A stretch of 29,841 nt of DNA, from positions 1 through 29,841 of IMG/VR virus record IMGVR_UViG_3300031629_000047, one strand, 5' to 3'. Positions 8,694-17,447 of the stretch are shown one piece after another; positions within the stretch are counted from its first letter, which is position 1, and each line of letters starts with the position of its first letter. This stretch comes from a virus. A program made the translations under genes and the position numbers. Under the pieces are notes generated by a model. The model ran no database searches. It was not told the origin of the DNA and saw nothing but the letters and a program-made list of their open reading frames with translations.

Positions 8694-9428
8694 ATGTCAT
8701 CAGGTGGAGGAGGTCAAACAACAACACAAAGTACAGCAGTACAACCATATTCAGCAGCAGAACCAGGATTAAATCAAATCTTGTCTGAAGCTGGAACTAT
8801 ATATAATCAAGGGCCATCAGGTGCTGGTTATGTAGCACCAACAACACAAACTACACAAGGTTTAGCTGCACAAGAAACTATTGCAGGAGCAGCAAATAAT
8901 CAAATTTTAAATACTATACAAGGTAACTACTCTAATCCTTTCTTGTCGCCTATGATTGCACAAGCAGGTAATGATATTTATTCTAGTGTTGCAGGACAGT
9001 TTAGTGGAGCAGGTAGAACTCCTGGATCTCCAATGATGCAGTCCCAAGTAACAGGACAAGTTGCAGATAAAATGGCACCTTACGCTTTTCAAGCATACAA
9101 CGCTGAAAGACAAAGACAATTAGGAACTGCTCAACAAGTACCTAGTTTAACAGCAGTTGGTGGAGCTTTAGAAGATATACAAAGACAACAAAATATGGCA
9201 CCACAAAATTCGTTAGCTCAGTACTATAATACTGTAGCACCGATTGCTTATGGATTGCCTACACAACAATCAACAACACAACAACCAGGTGCCAATCCTT
9301 TAGGTATGGCAGCAGGTGGAGCTATGAGTGGAGCTGCTATGGGTAATATGTTTTCCCCTGGTGGTGGTGGAGCCATGATGGGTGCAGCTGTTGGTGGTCT
9401 TGGTGGATTATTAGGAGGGTTATTATAA
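8694..9428 (+). CDS. Glycine/glutamine-rich internal virion protein
   Basis: 244 residues. The N-terminus is MSSGGGGQTTTQSTAVQPYS, the middle is rich in Gln and Ala with helical pieces (PFLSPMIAQAGNDIYSSV), and the C-terminal 45 residues are Gly, Ala and Met rich and hydrophobic (GMAAGGAMSGAAMG, GGLGGLLGGLL). This build is common for small ejected or internal proteins that may enter membranes during DNA injection. AAGGAGAA precedes the ATG. The stop overlaps the next tiny membrane gene (TAATG). The specific role is inferred. Confidence 0.65.
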   Translation: MSSGGGGQTTTQSTAVQPYSAAEPGLNQILSEAGTIYNQGPSGAGYVAPTTQTTQGLAAQETIAGAANNQILNTIQGNYSNPFLSPMIAQAGNDIYSSVAGQFSGAGRTPGSPMMQSQVTGQVADKMAPYAFQAYNAERQRQLGTAQQVPSLTAVGGALEDIQRQQNMAPQNSLAQYYNTVAPIAYGLPTQQSTTQQPGANPLGMAAGGAMSGAAMGNMFSPGGGGAMMGAAVGGLGGLLGGLL

Positions 9429-9526
9429 TGAGTAAATTAATAAATGAAGTTAAACACTACTACAAAGATCACAAAAAAGTTGTGATTTCAGTAGCAGTTA
9501 TTTTAGTTATCGCAATAATAGTATAA
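9428..9526 (+). CDS. 32-residue single-span membrane protein
   Basis: A very short frame that starts in the TAATG overlap with the previous gene and ends nine bases before the next ATG. The N-terminal half is charged (MSKLINEVKHYYKDHKK) and is followed by a hydrophobic run (VVISVAVILVIAIIV) to the end, so it reads as a one-pass membrane peptide with a cytoplasmic N-terminus. Its spacing and coding-like sequence support a real gene. It could be a membrane component of the ejection apparatus. Function unknown. Confidence 0.6.
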   Translation: MSKLINEVKHYYKDHKKVVISVAVILVIAIIV

Positions 9527-9535
9527 GGAATTAAT

Positions 9536-10357
9536 ATGCCAGGTGGTGGACAAGACGCAGGAGCAGGATCAGGTTTTGGTGGTGGTAATAGTGGGCCAGC
9601 AGGAGGAGCTTCTTCTGGTGGAAACTATGGTGGTAATAGTAATTCTAATCAATCTTCTAGCAGTAATGATGGGTATCAAAACGTACATCAAACTGGAGCA
9701 GTTACACAAACTCCAGGAGCAACATCACCTGATGATGATGGTAGATTAAATTATCTTTCAGGTGCTTATCAAGATATAAAATTATCTCAAGCTCAAAAAG
9801 ATAAGTTTGCAGAAGATCAAAAACAAGCTAATTATGCAATTAGTCCAATGTCAAAACCAAGCAATGTAGCTATTGGTGTTGGTTTAAACCTATTACTACC
9901 AGGAGCAGGTTATCTCTTTGGTCATTATAAAAATTCTACTGCTATGGGTTATTCAATGACTAATCCATTAAGTGGTTTAAAAGATAAATTTGGTAATGCT
10001 AAAGATTGGGTAGGAGATAAATTTGGTGGGCTTTTAGATGGGCCAGATGCTAATTTTAATACAAGTGGTGTTGGTGATGGTTCAGATAATAACAGAACTA
10101 CAATGAATACTATAGCACCTTTAGCTCCTTATGCAGTTTCAGGAATTACACCACAAGAATCTCAAGCTAGTAAATGGTATGCTAGTATAGGAGAGAATAC
10201 AGGATCAACATTTAATTTTGCAGGTGCGTATGCTGATGCAAAAACAAAAGTAGCAGCAAATTTAAGTAGCCATGGGCCATTAGCACAGTTAGCTGTAAGC
10301 GATAGTCCTTATTACAACTGGTTAAAAACAAACAAATTAGACAAAGGAATATTATAA
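9536..10357 (+). CDS. Glycine/serine-rich internal virion protein
   Basis: 273 residues. The first 70 are disordered-looking Gly, Ser and Asn repeats (SGFGGGNSGPAGGASSGGN) ending in an acidic DDDGRLNYLSGAY. A hydrophobic segment (VAIGVGLNLLLPGAGYLFGHY) lies at about residues 108-130, then come amphipathic parts (LKDKFGNAKDWVGDKFGGLL). The C-terminus, YYNWLKTNKLDKGIL, is polar. AAGGAATTA precedes the ATG, and the stop overlaps the next ATG by one base. With its neighbours it forms a run of probable DNA-ejection proteins. Confidence 0.6.
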   Translation: MPGGGQDAGAGSGFGGGNSGPAGGASSGGNYGGNSNSNQSSSSNDGYQNVHQTGAVTQTPGATSPDDDGRLNYLSGAYQDIKLSQAQKDKFAEDQKQANYAISPMSKPSNVAIGVGLNLLLPGAGYLFGHYKNSTAMGYSMTNPLSGLKDKFGNAKDWVGDKFGGLLDGPDANFNTSGVGDGSDNNRTTMNTIAPLAPYAVSGITPQESQASKWYASIGENTGSTFNFAGAYADAKTKVAANLSSHGPLAQLAVSDSPYYNWLKTNKLDKGIL

Positions 10358-11553
10358 TGGGTTTATTAAGTAATACATGGGAAGAATGGAAGAAAAATAA
10401 TCAAGATACTGTCCGAAATGACTTCTCAGGAATGAATAGTGATGCAATGTCACCAAAATTAAATACAGCAGGTGGTATAACTAATCCTAGTTATCAAAGA
10501 GAAGAATCTCCTTTGGTTAAAAATCCTATATTTACTAAAGATAATTTTAAAAAAGCAGGTAGTGCAATATATGATTCACTTCCAGGTTCAGATTTTGATA
10601 GAAAATTTGCAATAAAGGAAGCTCAAAAAAATCAACAACCTGGTATTCCTCAAGGAGATAATATACCATTCCATCCTTCTCAAGGAGGAAAAAATATTAC
10701 TGGTGCTGATCTTGAAAAAGATCAAGGATTTTTATCTAAGCTATCTGGTATGGCAGGTGTAGATATGGATAAAGCAAAAGCTAATTGGAAAGAGAAAGGT
10801 GGGTTTGAAGGACTTATGTCTAACCCTGCGTTCTCATTAGGACTAGCATTAATGCAATCATCAGCTAATGGTAAAACTATTAATCAAGGTATCTTAAATA
10901 ACTTTATTAAAGCAGGTGGTATATCTGCAGAATATAAAGATAGAATTGAAGCAAGAAAACAAGCACCTATTCAAGCAACAGCTGGAGACATGGCTGAAAC
11001 TGCAGACCTATTAAAACAAATGGGTATTGAAAAAGGTAACTGGTTTGAAAATTTTGGAGGTAAAGTATCTAATTTTTTTGGTGGAGAAGGAAGTAAAAAT
11101 CCAGGACTTGAATGGCAAACAGCTGTTGAAGAAATATCTTTACAATACCAAAAAAGCGTTCAAGAATGGCAAGCTAAAAATAAAGACGCTAGTGGTAAAC
11201 CTAAACTAATTAGAAAAACAGATCAAATTAGAATCATGCGTGATCTAGTTAAATCAGGTAAAATACAAAAAAATAGTGCTTGGTTTGGTGGTCTATTTAC
11301 TTCTGATTCACTTAGAAACCCTTTACCTCCTGGAAAAGCTGAAGGTGGCCCAGTAGAACAAGGCAAACCCTATGTTGTTGGAGAGAAAGGCCCTGAGATT
11401 ATTATACCAAGATCAGATGGTGATGTTCTAACTAATGATGACTCACAAATTTACGCTATGTTATTAGCATCTAACCCACAACTACAGAAAGTATCTAGAG
11501 TAAGAGCTCAGAAGATTATGAGAAATAGATTCCCTGAATACTTTGAAGGATAA
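10357..11553 (+). CDS. Internal virion protein with tape-measure-like C-terminal motif
   Basis: 398 residues, mostly polar and helical. After a disordered N-terminal 120 residues there is a helical part (about 120-320) with a short hydrophobic stretch, FSLGLALMQSSA. At about residues 327-352 it has AEGGPVEQGKPYVVGEKGPE followed by an IIIPRSDG turn. That GGPV-x-G-x-PY-x-VGE-x-GPE signature is well known from the ends of tape-measure and other injected phage proteins. The last 40 residues are a basic helix. The gene sits inside the ejection-protein run and is followed after three bases by a lysine-rich gene. An ejected virion protein is the best reading. Confidence 0.65.
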   Translation: MGLLSNTWEEWKKNNQDTVRNDFSGMNSDAMSPKLNTAGGITNPSYQREESPLVKNPIFTKDNFKKAGSAIYDSLPGSDFDRKFAIKEAQKNQQPGIPQGDNIPFHPSQGGKNITGADLEKDQGFLSKLSGMAGVDMDKAKANWKEKGGFEGLMSNPAFSLGLALMQSSANGKTINQGILNNFIKAGGISAEYKDRIEARKQAPIQATAGDMAETADLLKQMGIEKGNWFENFGGKVSNFFGGEGSKNPGLEWQTAVEEISLQYQKSVQEWQAKNKDASGKPKLIRKTDQIRIMRDLVKSGKIQKNSAWFGGLFTSDSLRNPLPPGKAEGGPVEQGKPYVVGEKGPEIIIPRSDGDVLTNDDSQIYAMLLASNPQLQKVSRVRAQKIMRNRFPEYFEG

Positions 11554-11556
11554 TAT

Positions 11557-12156
11557 ATGATTACTAAAATTGCAAAATTTGTTATTAGAAAAGGCAAACC
11601 TAAAATTAAAGGTTATAGTCCTAAATATAAAGGGATTAAAAAATTTCCTGCACAAAAAACACCTAAAAGATCACAAGCATGGCTAGATGAAGCAGCAGAT
11701 TTTAAAGCAAGATCAAAATTTGATAGTATTTTTGATTCTACTGAAGATAATGTATATCAAGGTATTAAAATTTTAGCCACAAAAAATGCAGCTGCTAAAA
11801 CTTTAGCTTCTAAAACTGCTGGAAAAAAATGGAGTTTCTCATTAAATAAAGCAATTAAAAAACAAAGATCTACTATAGCTACTTTTGCTAAATCAAATAA
11901 AGGTTTAATTACTAAAAGTGGAATCAAACAAGCTAAGATAAAAGGCTTTGTTAAAACTTTAAACAAACACGACTTAGAATTTGAAAGAATTAGATCTAAA
12001 ACAGAACAATTATTTACAAGCTCAAAAGGTGCTAATCCCTTTAAAACTTATACTAAAGTAACAAAAAGATCTTTAAGAGATGGTACTAAATTAAGACGAG
12101 AAGGCCAAAGAATTGTAGATCACAATAAAACAATAAAAAGAGAATGGGGATTCTAG
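11557..12156 (+). CDS. Very lysine-rich protein, possible DNA-associated virion protein
   Basis: 199 residues with a striking excess of Lys and Arg along the whole length (KFVIRKGKPKIKGYSPKYKG, KKFPAQKTPKRSQ, KAIKKQRSTIATFAKSNKG, KRSLRDGTKLRREGQ). There are hardly any long hydrophobic runs and no Cys. It starts three bases after the previous stop and ends two bases before a GTG-started gene, so it is part of the same operon. A strong positive charge within the internal-protein cluster suggests binding to packaged DNA or to the host membrane during entry. No family recognised. Confidence 0.6.
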   Translation: MITKIAKFVIRKGKPKIKGYSPKYKGIKKFPAQKTPKRSQAWLDEAADFKARSKFDSIFDSTEDNVYQGIKILATKNAAAKTLASKTAGKKWSFSLNKAIKKQRSTIATFAKSNKGLITKSGIKQAKIKGFVKTLNKHDLEFERIRSKTEQLFTSSKGANPFKTYTKVTKRSLRDGTKLRREGQRIVDHNKTIKREWGF

Positions 12157-12157
12157 T

Positions 12158-15100
12158 GTGGCTAATGACTTCAATCTTAATGAATTTAAACTAAAAGACC
12201 CAGTAAGTAATATCCAAGATGGACTCCAGGAGCCTGTTAAAGATAGTACTCCTGGGTTTTTTCAGTCTTTAAAGAATCCAATAGATCTTTGGAGAGAAGA
12301 ATCTTTACCTGCTTCCATGTATCAATGGCTTTCAGGTAACACTAAAAAGAAACAAGCTCAAGAAGCATTAGACTACATTCGTGGTAATCCAGAACAAGAA
12401 GGTTCTAAAATCTATAAAGAAGCAGAAAGACATCTAAATCGTTTTGGTTATCTATTAGATGATGGGCCAATGAACATAGACATAAAAGAAATTGGCAATA
12501 TGATAAAAGCCAATCCTAAGATGTTTGGTGCAGAACTTGTTAACATGATGATGGCAGATCCTTACTTATTATTTATGCCTTTGGGATGGGGTAGATTAGG
12601 TAGAGGAGTTGTTAATGGTCTTAGATTAAAGTTTGGTAAACAAATGTCTTTAGCTAAAATACCAAGAAGAAAGGCATCAGTTATGTCTGATCTTAAAGTA
12701 GGTGCGTTTGCCACACTCGCAACACCCTTTGTATTCTCTGGTGCATGGCAACTAGGTGAAGATGCAACATTAGATCCTAAAAGACTAGCAGTAGAAACTA
12801 CTATAGGTGCAACAGCAGGTGCTGTTTTATCTGTAGGTTTTGCTGGTATGGGTGCTATGGCACAAAGATTAACTAGACTTCCCAAAGATAGAGTTGCAGA
12901 AATACAAAGTCAAGTTTTTAAAAAACATGGTGTCAATCCTGAAAAATTATTAGACTATAATGAGCAAGGCATTCCTCGTTCAATAGATGAACTTCTTAAT
13001 GAGATAAACAAACAAACAAAGATCATGAATGATCCTGTAGAGTTTGATGTTATTAAAGCAGATATGACTGCAGCATTAAGAGAAATAATGGAGAATGGCA
13101 GAGATATGTCTATAGCTACATTATTTAAAGGTGCAGCTTCTGTTGGTGGAGTTTTTGGTGCAGCACAATTCCTTACAGCTGAAGATGATAAAGCATTAGC
13201 AACTGCTAAAGGTGTTGGATTAGGTGCAGCAATATATGCTGCTGGTGCATTAGTTAATAGATATTTAAAAAGAATACCTAAAGATTTTGAAGAAGTTGCA
13301 TTAATGGCAGAATCTACAATGGATGCAGCTAAGATTAATACAGTTAAATTAAACTCTGCAGGTTATAAATTAGGCAATACAATTAAAGAAATGCTTCCAG
13401 ATGCATTGGACTCAAGACGTAAAGTATTTTACTACTTAACTGAAGGAAGTGTTAATAGAAAAACATTTAAGTTTGATGCTAGATTGGGGCCAATATTAAG
13501 AACAGAATTAAATAAAGCTGAAAGAGAAGCAGCAGATGCTATAAAAAAAGTATTCAATTCTTTTGATCAAACATTTGGTGAACATGGTGAGAGATTATTT
13601 AACAATAAGAGAGCTAATTACTTACCTTTGTTATGGGATCATTATAATCCTAAAGATCAACCTTTTAAGTTTGTTAAAGAATTTGATAAAGATATAAATA
13701 AAATTAGTGGCCCTTCTGGTAAATTTCAATTTAGTAGACGTGGTGTATTTGGCGATATAAATAAAGGACTACAAAAAGACTTCACAATTAAAAAAGGATA
13801 TGATGATCCTGCTGAGTTAATTAAATTGTATGTTCATGCTGCAGGTAAAGCAATATCTACTAAAGCTATGATTTCTAGTTTAGAAAGAACTAAAGTAGGT
13901 CATTCAGCATTACTTGTTAGACGAGGTGTAAAAATACCTTCAAACGATTATGTAGAATTTAAACATCCTTACTTTGAAGATAAGTTAGGTTTTCCTTATA
14001 TTCATAAAGGTATGGAAAGATCAATAAGAATGGTTTTTGATGCTAGAGATGAGCCAGCTCTAATGAGTGCAATCTTTACTACTAACCTTATGATGAAAAG
14101 ATTAGCAGTAGGTTTCTCATTCTTTCATGCAGGTGCATTAGTAGAAAGTTTATGGTTTGCTGGTGCTAAACCTAAGTTTATTAAAAAGTTATTAGATCCT
14201 AGATCTAAAGCAGAGCTAGAGAAGTTTATTAGCAATCCAGAAACATATGTTAAAGAATTTCCTCATGCAGTAAATGTCCTAAATGATATGGGATTTAAAG
14301 ATGTGATACAGTTCTCTAGAGGAATGGGTTTACAGATTTCAGCACCTGAAGATATAGGCTTTGATAGATTCTATTATAACTTAAGAGGTATTGATAAAAC
14401 ATTAAAATCTCATTTTGGTATTTCTACAAATGGAAATATAGAAAAAGTATTTAAGTGGTTTGATAAAGTTACTTGGGACAGAGTATTTACACAAGCTAAA
14501 CTACATACGTTTCTTACAGTATTAAATAGAACAAATCTTAAAGGTGTCCCTAATAAAATAAGAATTGAACCAGGTGATACACAATCTGTTATATATCGTA
14601 AGGCAGCACAAGCAGCTACAGTTACAAATGATGCATTTGGTGGACAGAATTGGGAACAAGTAGCGAACAGAATACAAACACCTTGGCTTAAGAGTTTATT
14701 ACAAACTACATTTTCTCCAGGATCTAGAGGGTATATGCAACTATTAATGTTTGCTCCTGACTGGACAATATCTAATGTAAGAATTATTGGTAAGTCTTTA
14801 CCTGCTTTTGAAAGCGATCCAGGACTTAGAAGAATGTATCAATACTATTTTGCAAGGGCTGCACTTACATATGCAGCAGCAGGATCTGCACTTAACTATA
14901 TATTTAGTGGACACTCTCTATTAGATAACGTGGATCCAACTAGAATTGACTTAGGAGATGGTGAAGTATTAACCTTTTCTAAACAATTAATGGAACCTTT
15001 CCATTGGATAACTGATCCGTCTGGAACTGGGTTAAAGAAAATTGGGGCCTTACCAAGAGTAGTAACTGAAGTGTTAACTAATAAGAAATACTTAACTACT

Positions 15101-15358
15101 AAGTGGAGTCCAAATATTACTAGAAACGATGATGAAGCTATTAAAAAGGGCTTATCAATAGGAGGTCATGTCGGTAAAAGATTTTTACCTATTTGGTTAC
15201 AACAAGCGTCAGCTTCAGTAGAGAAAGCATTGCATCAAGATGGTCTATCGTTAGACGTTGCTGCAGATACCTCTGTTGATTTTGTACTGGGCCAACTAGG
15301 GCACCCCAGATATAAAGGGCCAAGATATACACAATATAAAACGAGAGACATATTCTAA
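12158..15358 (+). CDS. Large internal virion / DNA-ejection protein
   Basis: 1066 residues, the second longest gene here. It begins at GTG (12158), with GGGGA at 12147-12150 as ribosome site; the gene upstream ends at 12156. The N-terminal 180 residues are helical and basic (residues 160-180 carry KIPRRKASV). Hydrophobic parts occur at about 183-198 (FATLATPFVFSGAW), 212-236 (ETTIGATAGAVLSVGFAGMG), 320-340 and 352-366 (VGLGAAIYAAGALV). The rest is mixed, with a further apolar part near LTYAAAGSALNYIFSG, and a C-terminal GHPRYKGPRYTQYKTRD tail. Size, position and alternating amphipathic regions match the big ejection proteins of podoviruses (T7 gp16-like in role, not shown by sequence). Confidence 0.7.
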   Translation: MANDFNLNEFKLKDPVSNIQDGLQEPVKDSTPGFFQSLKNPIDLWREESLPASMYQWLSGNTKKKQAQEALDYIRGNPEQEGSKIYKEAERHLNRFGYLLDDGPMNIDIKEIGNMIKANPKMFGAELVNMMMADPYLLFMPLGWGRLGRGVVNGLRLKFGKQMSLAKIPRRKASVMSDLKVGAFATLATPFVFSGAWQLGEDATLDPKRLAVETTIGATAGAVLSVGFAGMGAMAQRLTRLPKDRVAEIQSQVFKKHGVNPEKLLDYNEQGIPRSIDELLNEINKQTKIMNDPVEFDVIKADMTAALREIMENGRDMSIATLFKGAASVGGVFGAAQFLTAEDDKALATAKGVGLGAAIYAAGALVNRYLKRIPKDFEEVALMAESTMDAAKINTVKLNSAGYKLGNTIKEMLPDALDSRRKVFYYLTEGSVNRKTFKFDARLGPILRTELNKAEREAADAIKKVFNSFDQTFGEHGERLFNNKRANYLPLLWDHYNPKDQPFKFVKEFDKDINKISGPSGKFQFSRRGVFGDINKGLQKDFTIKKGYDDPAELIKLYVHAAGKAISTKAMISSLERTKVGHSALLVRRGVKIPSNDYVEFKHPYFEDKLGFPYIHKGMERSIRMVFDARDEPALMSAIFTTNLMMKRLAVGFSFFHAGALVESLWFAGAKPKFIKKLLDPRSKAELEKFISNPETYVKEFPHAVNVLNDMGFKDVIQFSRGMGLQISAPEDIGFDRFYYNLRGIDKTLKSHFGISTNGNIEKVFKWFDKVTWDRVFTQAKLHTFLTVLNRTNLKGVPNKIRIEPGDTQSVIYRKAAQAATVTNDAFGGQNWEQVANRIQTPWLKSLLQTTFSPGSRGYMQLLMFAPDWTISNVRIIGKSLPAFESDPGLRRMYQYYFARAALTYAAAGSALNYIFSGHSLLDNVDPTRIDLGDGEVLTFSKQLMEPFHWITDPSGTGLKKIGALPRVVTEVLTNKKYLTTKWSPNITRNDDEAIKKGLSIGGHVGKRFLPIWLQQASASVEKALHQDGLSLDVAADTSVDFVLGQLGHPRYKGPRYTQYKTRDIF

Positions 15359-15558
15359 TGAGCAGAAATACAGAAAATCAAGCAGAACTTTTAAAAGTAC
15401 ATGGATCAATTGATCTTATTAACCAGAGGTTAGATACATTGGAGAACAATCATCTAGCACATATTCAAAAAGATATAGACAGAATTATGTATGTCATATC
15501 AGCAATTGGATTAGGTTTATTAGGTCAATTTTTATATTTAATTACTAAAAATATTTAA
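15358..15558 (+). CDS. Small coiled-coil plus membrane-anchor protein (XhlA-like build)
   Basis: 66 residues. Residues 8-42 form a polar heptad stretch (LLKVHGSIDLINQRLDTLEN), and residues 43-63 end in one membrane span (VISAIGLGLLGQFLYLI). This order, coiled coil then a C-terminal anchor, is that of XhlA-type holin-associated or Rz-like small proteins, though the likeness may be only in build. It overlaps the ejection gene and the following gene by one base each (TAATG). A part in lysis or in membrane docking of the virion is possible. Confidence 0.55.
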   Translation: MSRNTENQAELLKVHGSIDLINQRLDTLENNHLAHIQKDIDRIMYVISAIGLGLLGQFLYLITKNI

Positions 15559-15776
15559 TGGAACTAATGCTAGTAATGTATTTTTGCTCAGCATTACTTA
15601 GTGATTGTCAAGGCCCATACATAACGAAAGAGTCTTATAAAGATTATAATACCTGTATGATTTCAGGGTATTCAAAAGCATTAACTAAAATGAAAGAAGT
15701 TGATGAAAAAGAAGTTAATCAATACATGATTTATATTAAGTTTGTATGCCAAGAAGATACAAGAACAGCTACATAA
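15558..15776 (+). CDS. Small cysteine-containing envelope-like protein
   Basis: 72 residues starting MELMLVMYFCSALLSDCQGP. The hydrophobic start could be a signal or anchor. Four cysteines (10, 17, 33 and 64) could pair in an oxidising compartment. The C-terminal part (NQYMIYIKFVCQED) is conserved in similar short proteins that I recall from marine phages, none with a known role. It starts in a TAATG overlap and is followed by a 53-base gap, the first real spacer since 7894-7931. Confidence 0.55.
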   Translation: MELMLVMYFCSALLSDCQGPYITKESYKDYNTCMISGYSKALTKMKEVDEKEVNQYMIYIKFVCQEDTRTAT

Positions 15777-15829
15777 AGTTGTACCTTTGTTAGTTGATTT
15801 ATTAGTTAAATAATTATAAAAGCTATAGT

Positions 15830-16534
15830 ATGCTTCGAAAATCAATACTTGTTATAAGTGATCAACACGCACCATACCATCATATAGATACCCTTGACTT
15901 TTTAAGAGCTATAAAGCAAAAGTATAAACCTGACTGCGTTGTAAACATAGGTGACGAAATGGATTGGCATTCAATTTCATTCCACGATTCTCACCCTGGT
16001 TTATATTCGCCTAGTCATGAGTTGGTAGTTGCTAAGAAATTTCTTCAAGAATTAGAGAAGTTATTTCCTAAACAACACATCATGGATTCCAATCATGGTA
16101 GTTTAGTTTTTAGAAAAGCTACTAAGTATGGATTACCTCATGAGATCTTTAAGTCATATAATCATATGCTTGGAGTTGGTAAAGGTTGGACATGGCACGA
16201 TGATTTGATTGTTAAAGCATCCAATGGTCAAGACATTTACTTTTGTCATGGTAAGTTTAAAGACGTGCTTAAAGTAGCACAACAATATGGAATGTGTACT
16301 GTCCAAGGACACTATCACACTTCATTCAAAATAGATTATTGGAGCAATCCAAATGAACTACTTTGGGGAATGCAAGTTGGGTGTTTAATTAACATGAAAA
16401 GTTTAGCGTTTGAATATAACAAACTTCAAAAGTCTAGACCAGTAATAGGAACAGGAGTTATCATTGATGGATTACCAATATTAATCCCAATGGTTTTGAA
16501 AAACGATGGCAGATGGAATAGAAAAATTACCTAG
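15830..16534 (+). CDS. Calcineurin-like metallophosphoesterase
   Basis: 234 residues with the ordered metal-binding motifs of calcineurin-like phosphoesterases: D11-x-H13 (SDQHAPYHH), GD-x-x-D (residues 41-45, GDEMD), N88-H89 (SNHGS), H140 (CHGK) and the GH-x-H motif (residues 160-163, GHYH). They bind two metals and hydrolyse phosphate esters; the substrate is unknown. In many members the third motif is GNH(E/D); here it is SNHG, a variation also common in phage members. No signal peptide, so it acts in the cytoplasm or is packed in virions. No clear ribosome site precedes the ATG. It overlaps the lysozyme-like gene by 29 bases. Confidence 0.85.
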   Translation: MLRKSILVISDQHAPYHHIDTLDFLRAIKQKYKPDCVVNIGDEMDWHSISFHDSHPGLYSPSHELVVAKKFLQELEKLFPKQHIMDSNHGSLVFRKATKYGLPHEIFKSYNHMLGVGKGWTWHDDLIVKASNGQDIYFCHGKFKDVLKVAQQYGMCTVQGHYHTSFKIDYWSNPNELLWGMQVGCLINMKSLAFEYNKLQKSRPVIGTGVIIDGLPILIPMVLKNDGRWNRKIT

Positions 16535-16955
16535 AGGAATTAGAAACAAGAACCCTGGCAATATAAAGCTGGGTACTGAGTGGGATGGACTGGCAGATGA
16601 ACAATCTGATCCAGTTTTTTGTGTATTTAAAGAATCTGTTTGGGGCATTAGAGCTCTAACTAGAATACTTTTAGTATATAGATTCCACCATAAAAAATTT
16701 ACAGTAGAAGATATTATTTCAAGATGGGCTCCTCCAAGTGAGAATGATACAGATGCTTATATAGTATTTGTATGTAAGCAAATAGATTTTAGTCCTAAAG
16801 ATGAATTAGATAATAGTATTGAACATTATTTACCATTAGTAAAATCAATAATACAAATGGAAAATGGTATGCAGCCATTCGATGATGAGCTGTTAGTAGA
16901 AGGAATGTATAAAGCATGGGAAGGTTTCCCAGCAGGTTCTAACAAGGTAGCATAA
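16506..16955 (+). CDS. P5-like lysozyme / endolysin-like protein
   Basis: 149 residues. The start LPRGIRNKNPGNIKLGTEWDG, followed by FKESVWGIRALTRILLVYRF and IISRWAPPSENDTDAYIVFV, is the signature of the virion or lysis protein family annotated as P5-like structural protein or transglycosylase: RGIRNxNPGNI, GIRA, WAPxxENDT. These enzymes cut peptidoglycan. No signal peptide, so export would rely on the holin encoded just downstream, or the protein may ride in the virion. It overlaps the phosphoesterase by 29 bases in another frame, and its ATG has no clear ribosome site, which suggests coupling. Confidence 0.75.
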   Translation: MADGIEKLPRGIRNKNPGNIKLGTEWDGLADEQSDPVFCVFKESVWGIRALTRILLVYRFHHKKFTVEDIISRWAPPSENDTDAYIVFVCKQIDFSPKDELDNSIEHYLPLVKSIIQMENGMQPFDDELLVEGMYKAWEGFPAGSNKVA

Positions 16956-16972
16956 TATGGAAGGTAGTCTCA

Positions 16973-17050
16973 ATGAATTATTGGTTTACCTTTTGGTTAG
17001 TGCTAGCTTTTATAGCTCTAGTCCTATTCGGTGGGCCTAATCTAAATTAA
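16973..17050 (+). CDS. 25-residue membrane microprotein next to holin
   Basis: ATG at 16973 opens a 25-residue frame (MNYWFTFWLVLAFIALVLFG, then GPNLN) that is nearly all membrane span. GGAAGG at 16959-16964 is a well-placed ribosome site. It lies in the otherwise empty gap between the lysozyme-like gene and the holin, and starts 17 bases after the lysozyme stop. A frame from 16957 also exists but its product has less typical content. It could be a small lysis regulator; function unknown. Confidence 0.5.
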   Translation: MNYWFTFWLVLAFIALVLFGGPNLN

Positions 17051-17066
17051 GTAAAGGGGGAGATAT

Positions 17067-17447
17067 ATGTGGTTTAATTTATTATCCATGGGTATAAAGA
17101 CGGCAAGTCATTTATACAAAAACAAACAAACAACAAAACAACTAATGTCAGATGCTCGAATGAGACATGCTGAGAAAATGAGTACAGGTGAGATTGAATA
17201 TAAAGCGAAAGTTATTGAGAGCAATGATCAGGGTTACAAGGATGAGTTTGTCCTTATTCTTATATCTATGCCTATCTGTATACTGGCTTGGTCTATCTTT
17301 TCTGACGATCCAGAGATTCATACTAAATTAACATTATTTTTTGATTATTTTAATCAGCTACCATACTGGTATCAAGCTATCTTCATAGGTGTCGTAAGTG
17401 CTATCTATGGTTTAAAAGGTGCTGATATTATGCGTAAGCCAAAGTGA
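17067..17447 (+). CDS. Holin-like membrane protein
   Basis: 126 residues. The N-terminal part (MWFNLLSMGIKTASHLYKNK) and a long charged region (residues 20-65, SDARMRHAEKMSTGEIEYKA) are followed by two membrane spans: FVLILISMPICILAWSIF (about 66-83) and WYQAIFIGVVSAIYGLKG (about 102-119), with a charged C-terminus. This is the pattern of a widespread marine-phage family (DEFVLILIS, WSIFSDDP, GLKGADIMRK) usually annotated as holin. GGGGGAG precedes the ATG. It probably permeabilises the inner membrane and releases the lysozyme-like protein. Holin function itself is inferred. Confidence 0.7.
   Translation: MWFNLLSMGIKTASHLYKNKQTTKQLMSDARMRHAEKMSTGEIEYKAKVIESNDQGYKDEFVLILISMPICILAWSIFSDDPEIHTKLTLFFDYFNQLPYWYQAIFIGVVSAIYGLKGADIMRKPK

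Noticed and set aside
12562-12885. 107-codon minus-strand frame in the large ejection protein gene
   Set aside because: Antisense to a clear gene, Pro/Ala-rich shadow without a start site.
15777-15829. Promoter TTGATT-15-TATAAA ahead of the phosphoesterase
   Set aside because: The spacer is too short and the -35 box weak; such pairs are common by chance in AT-rich DNA.
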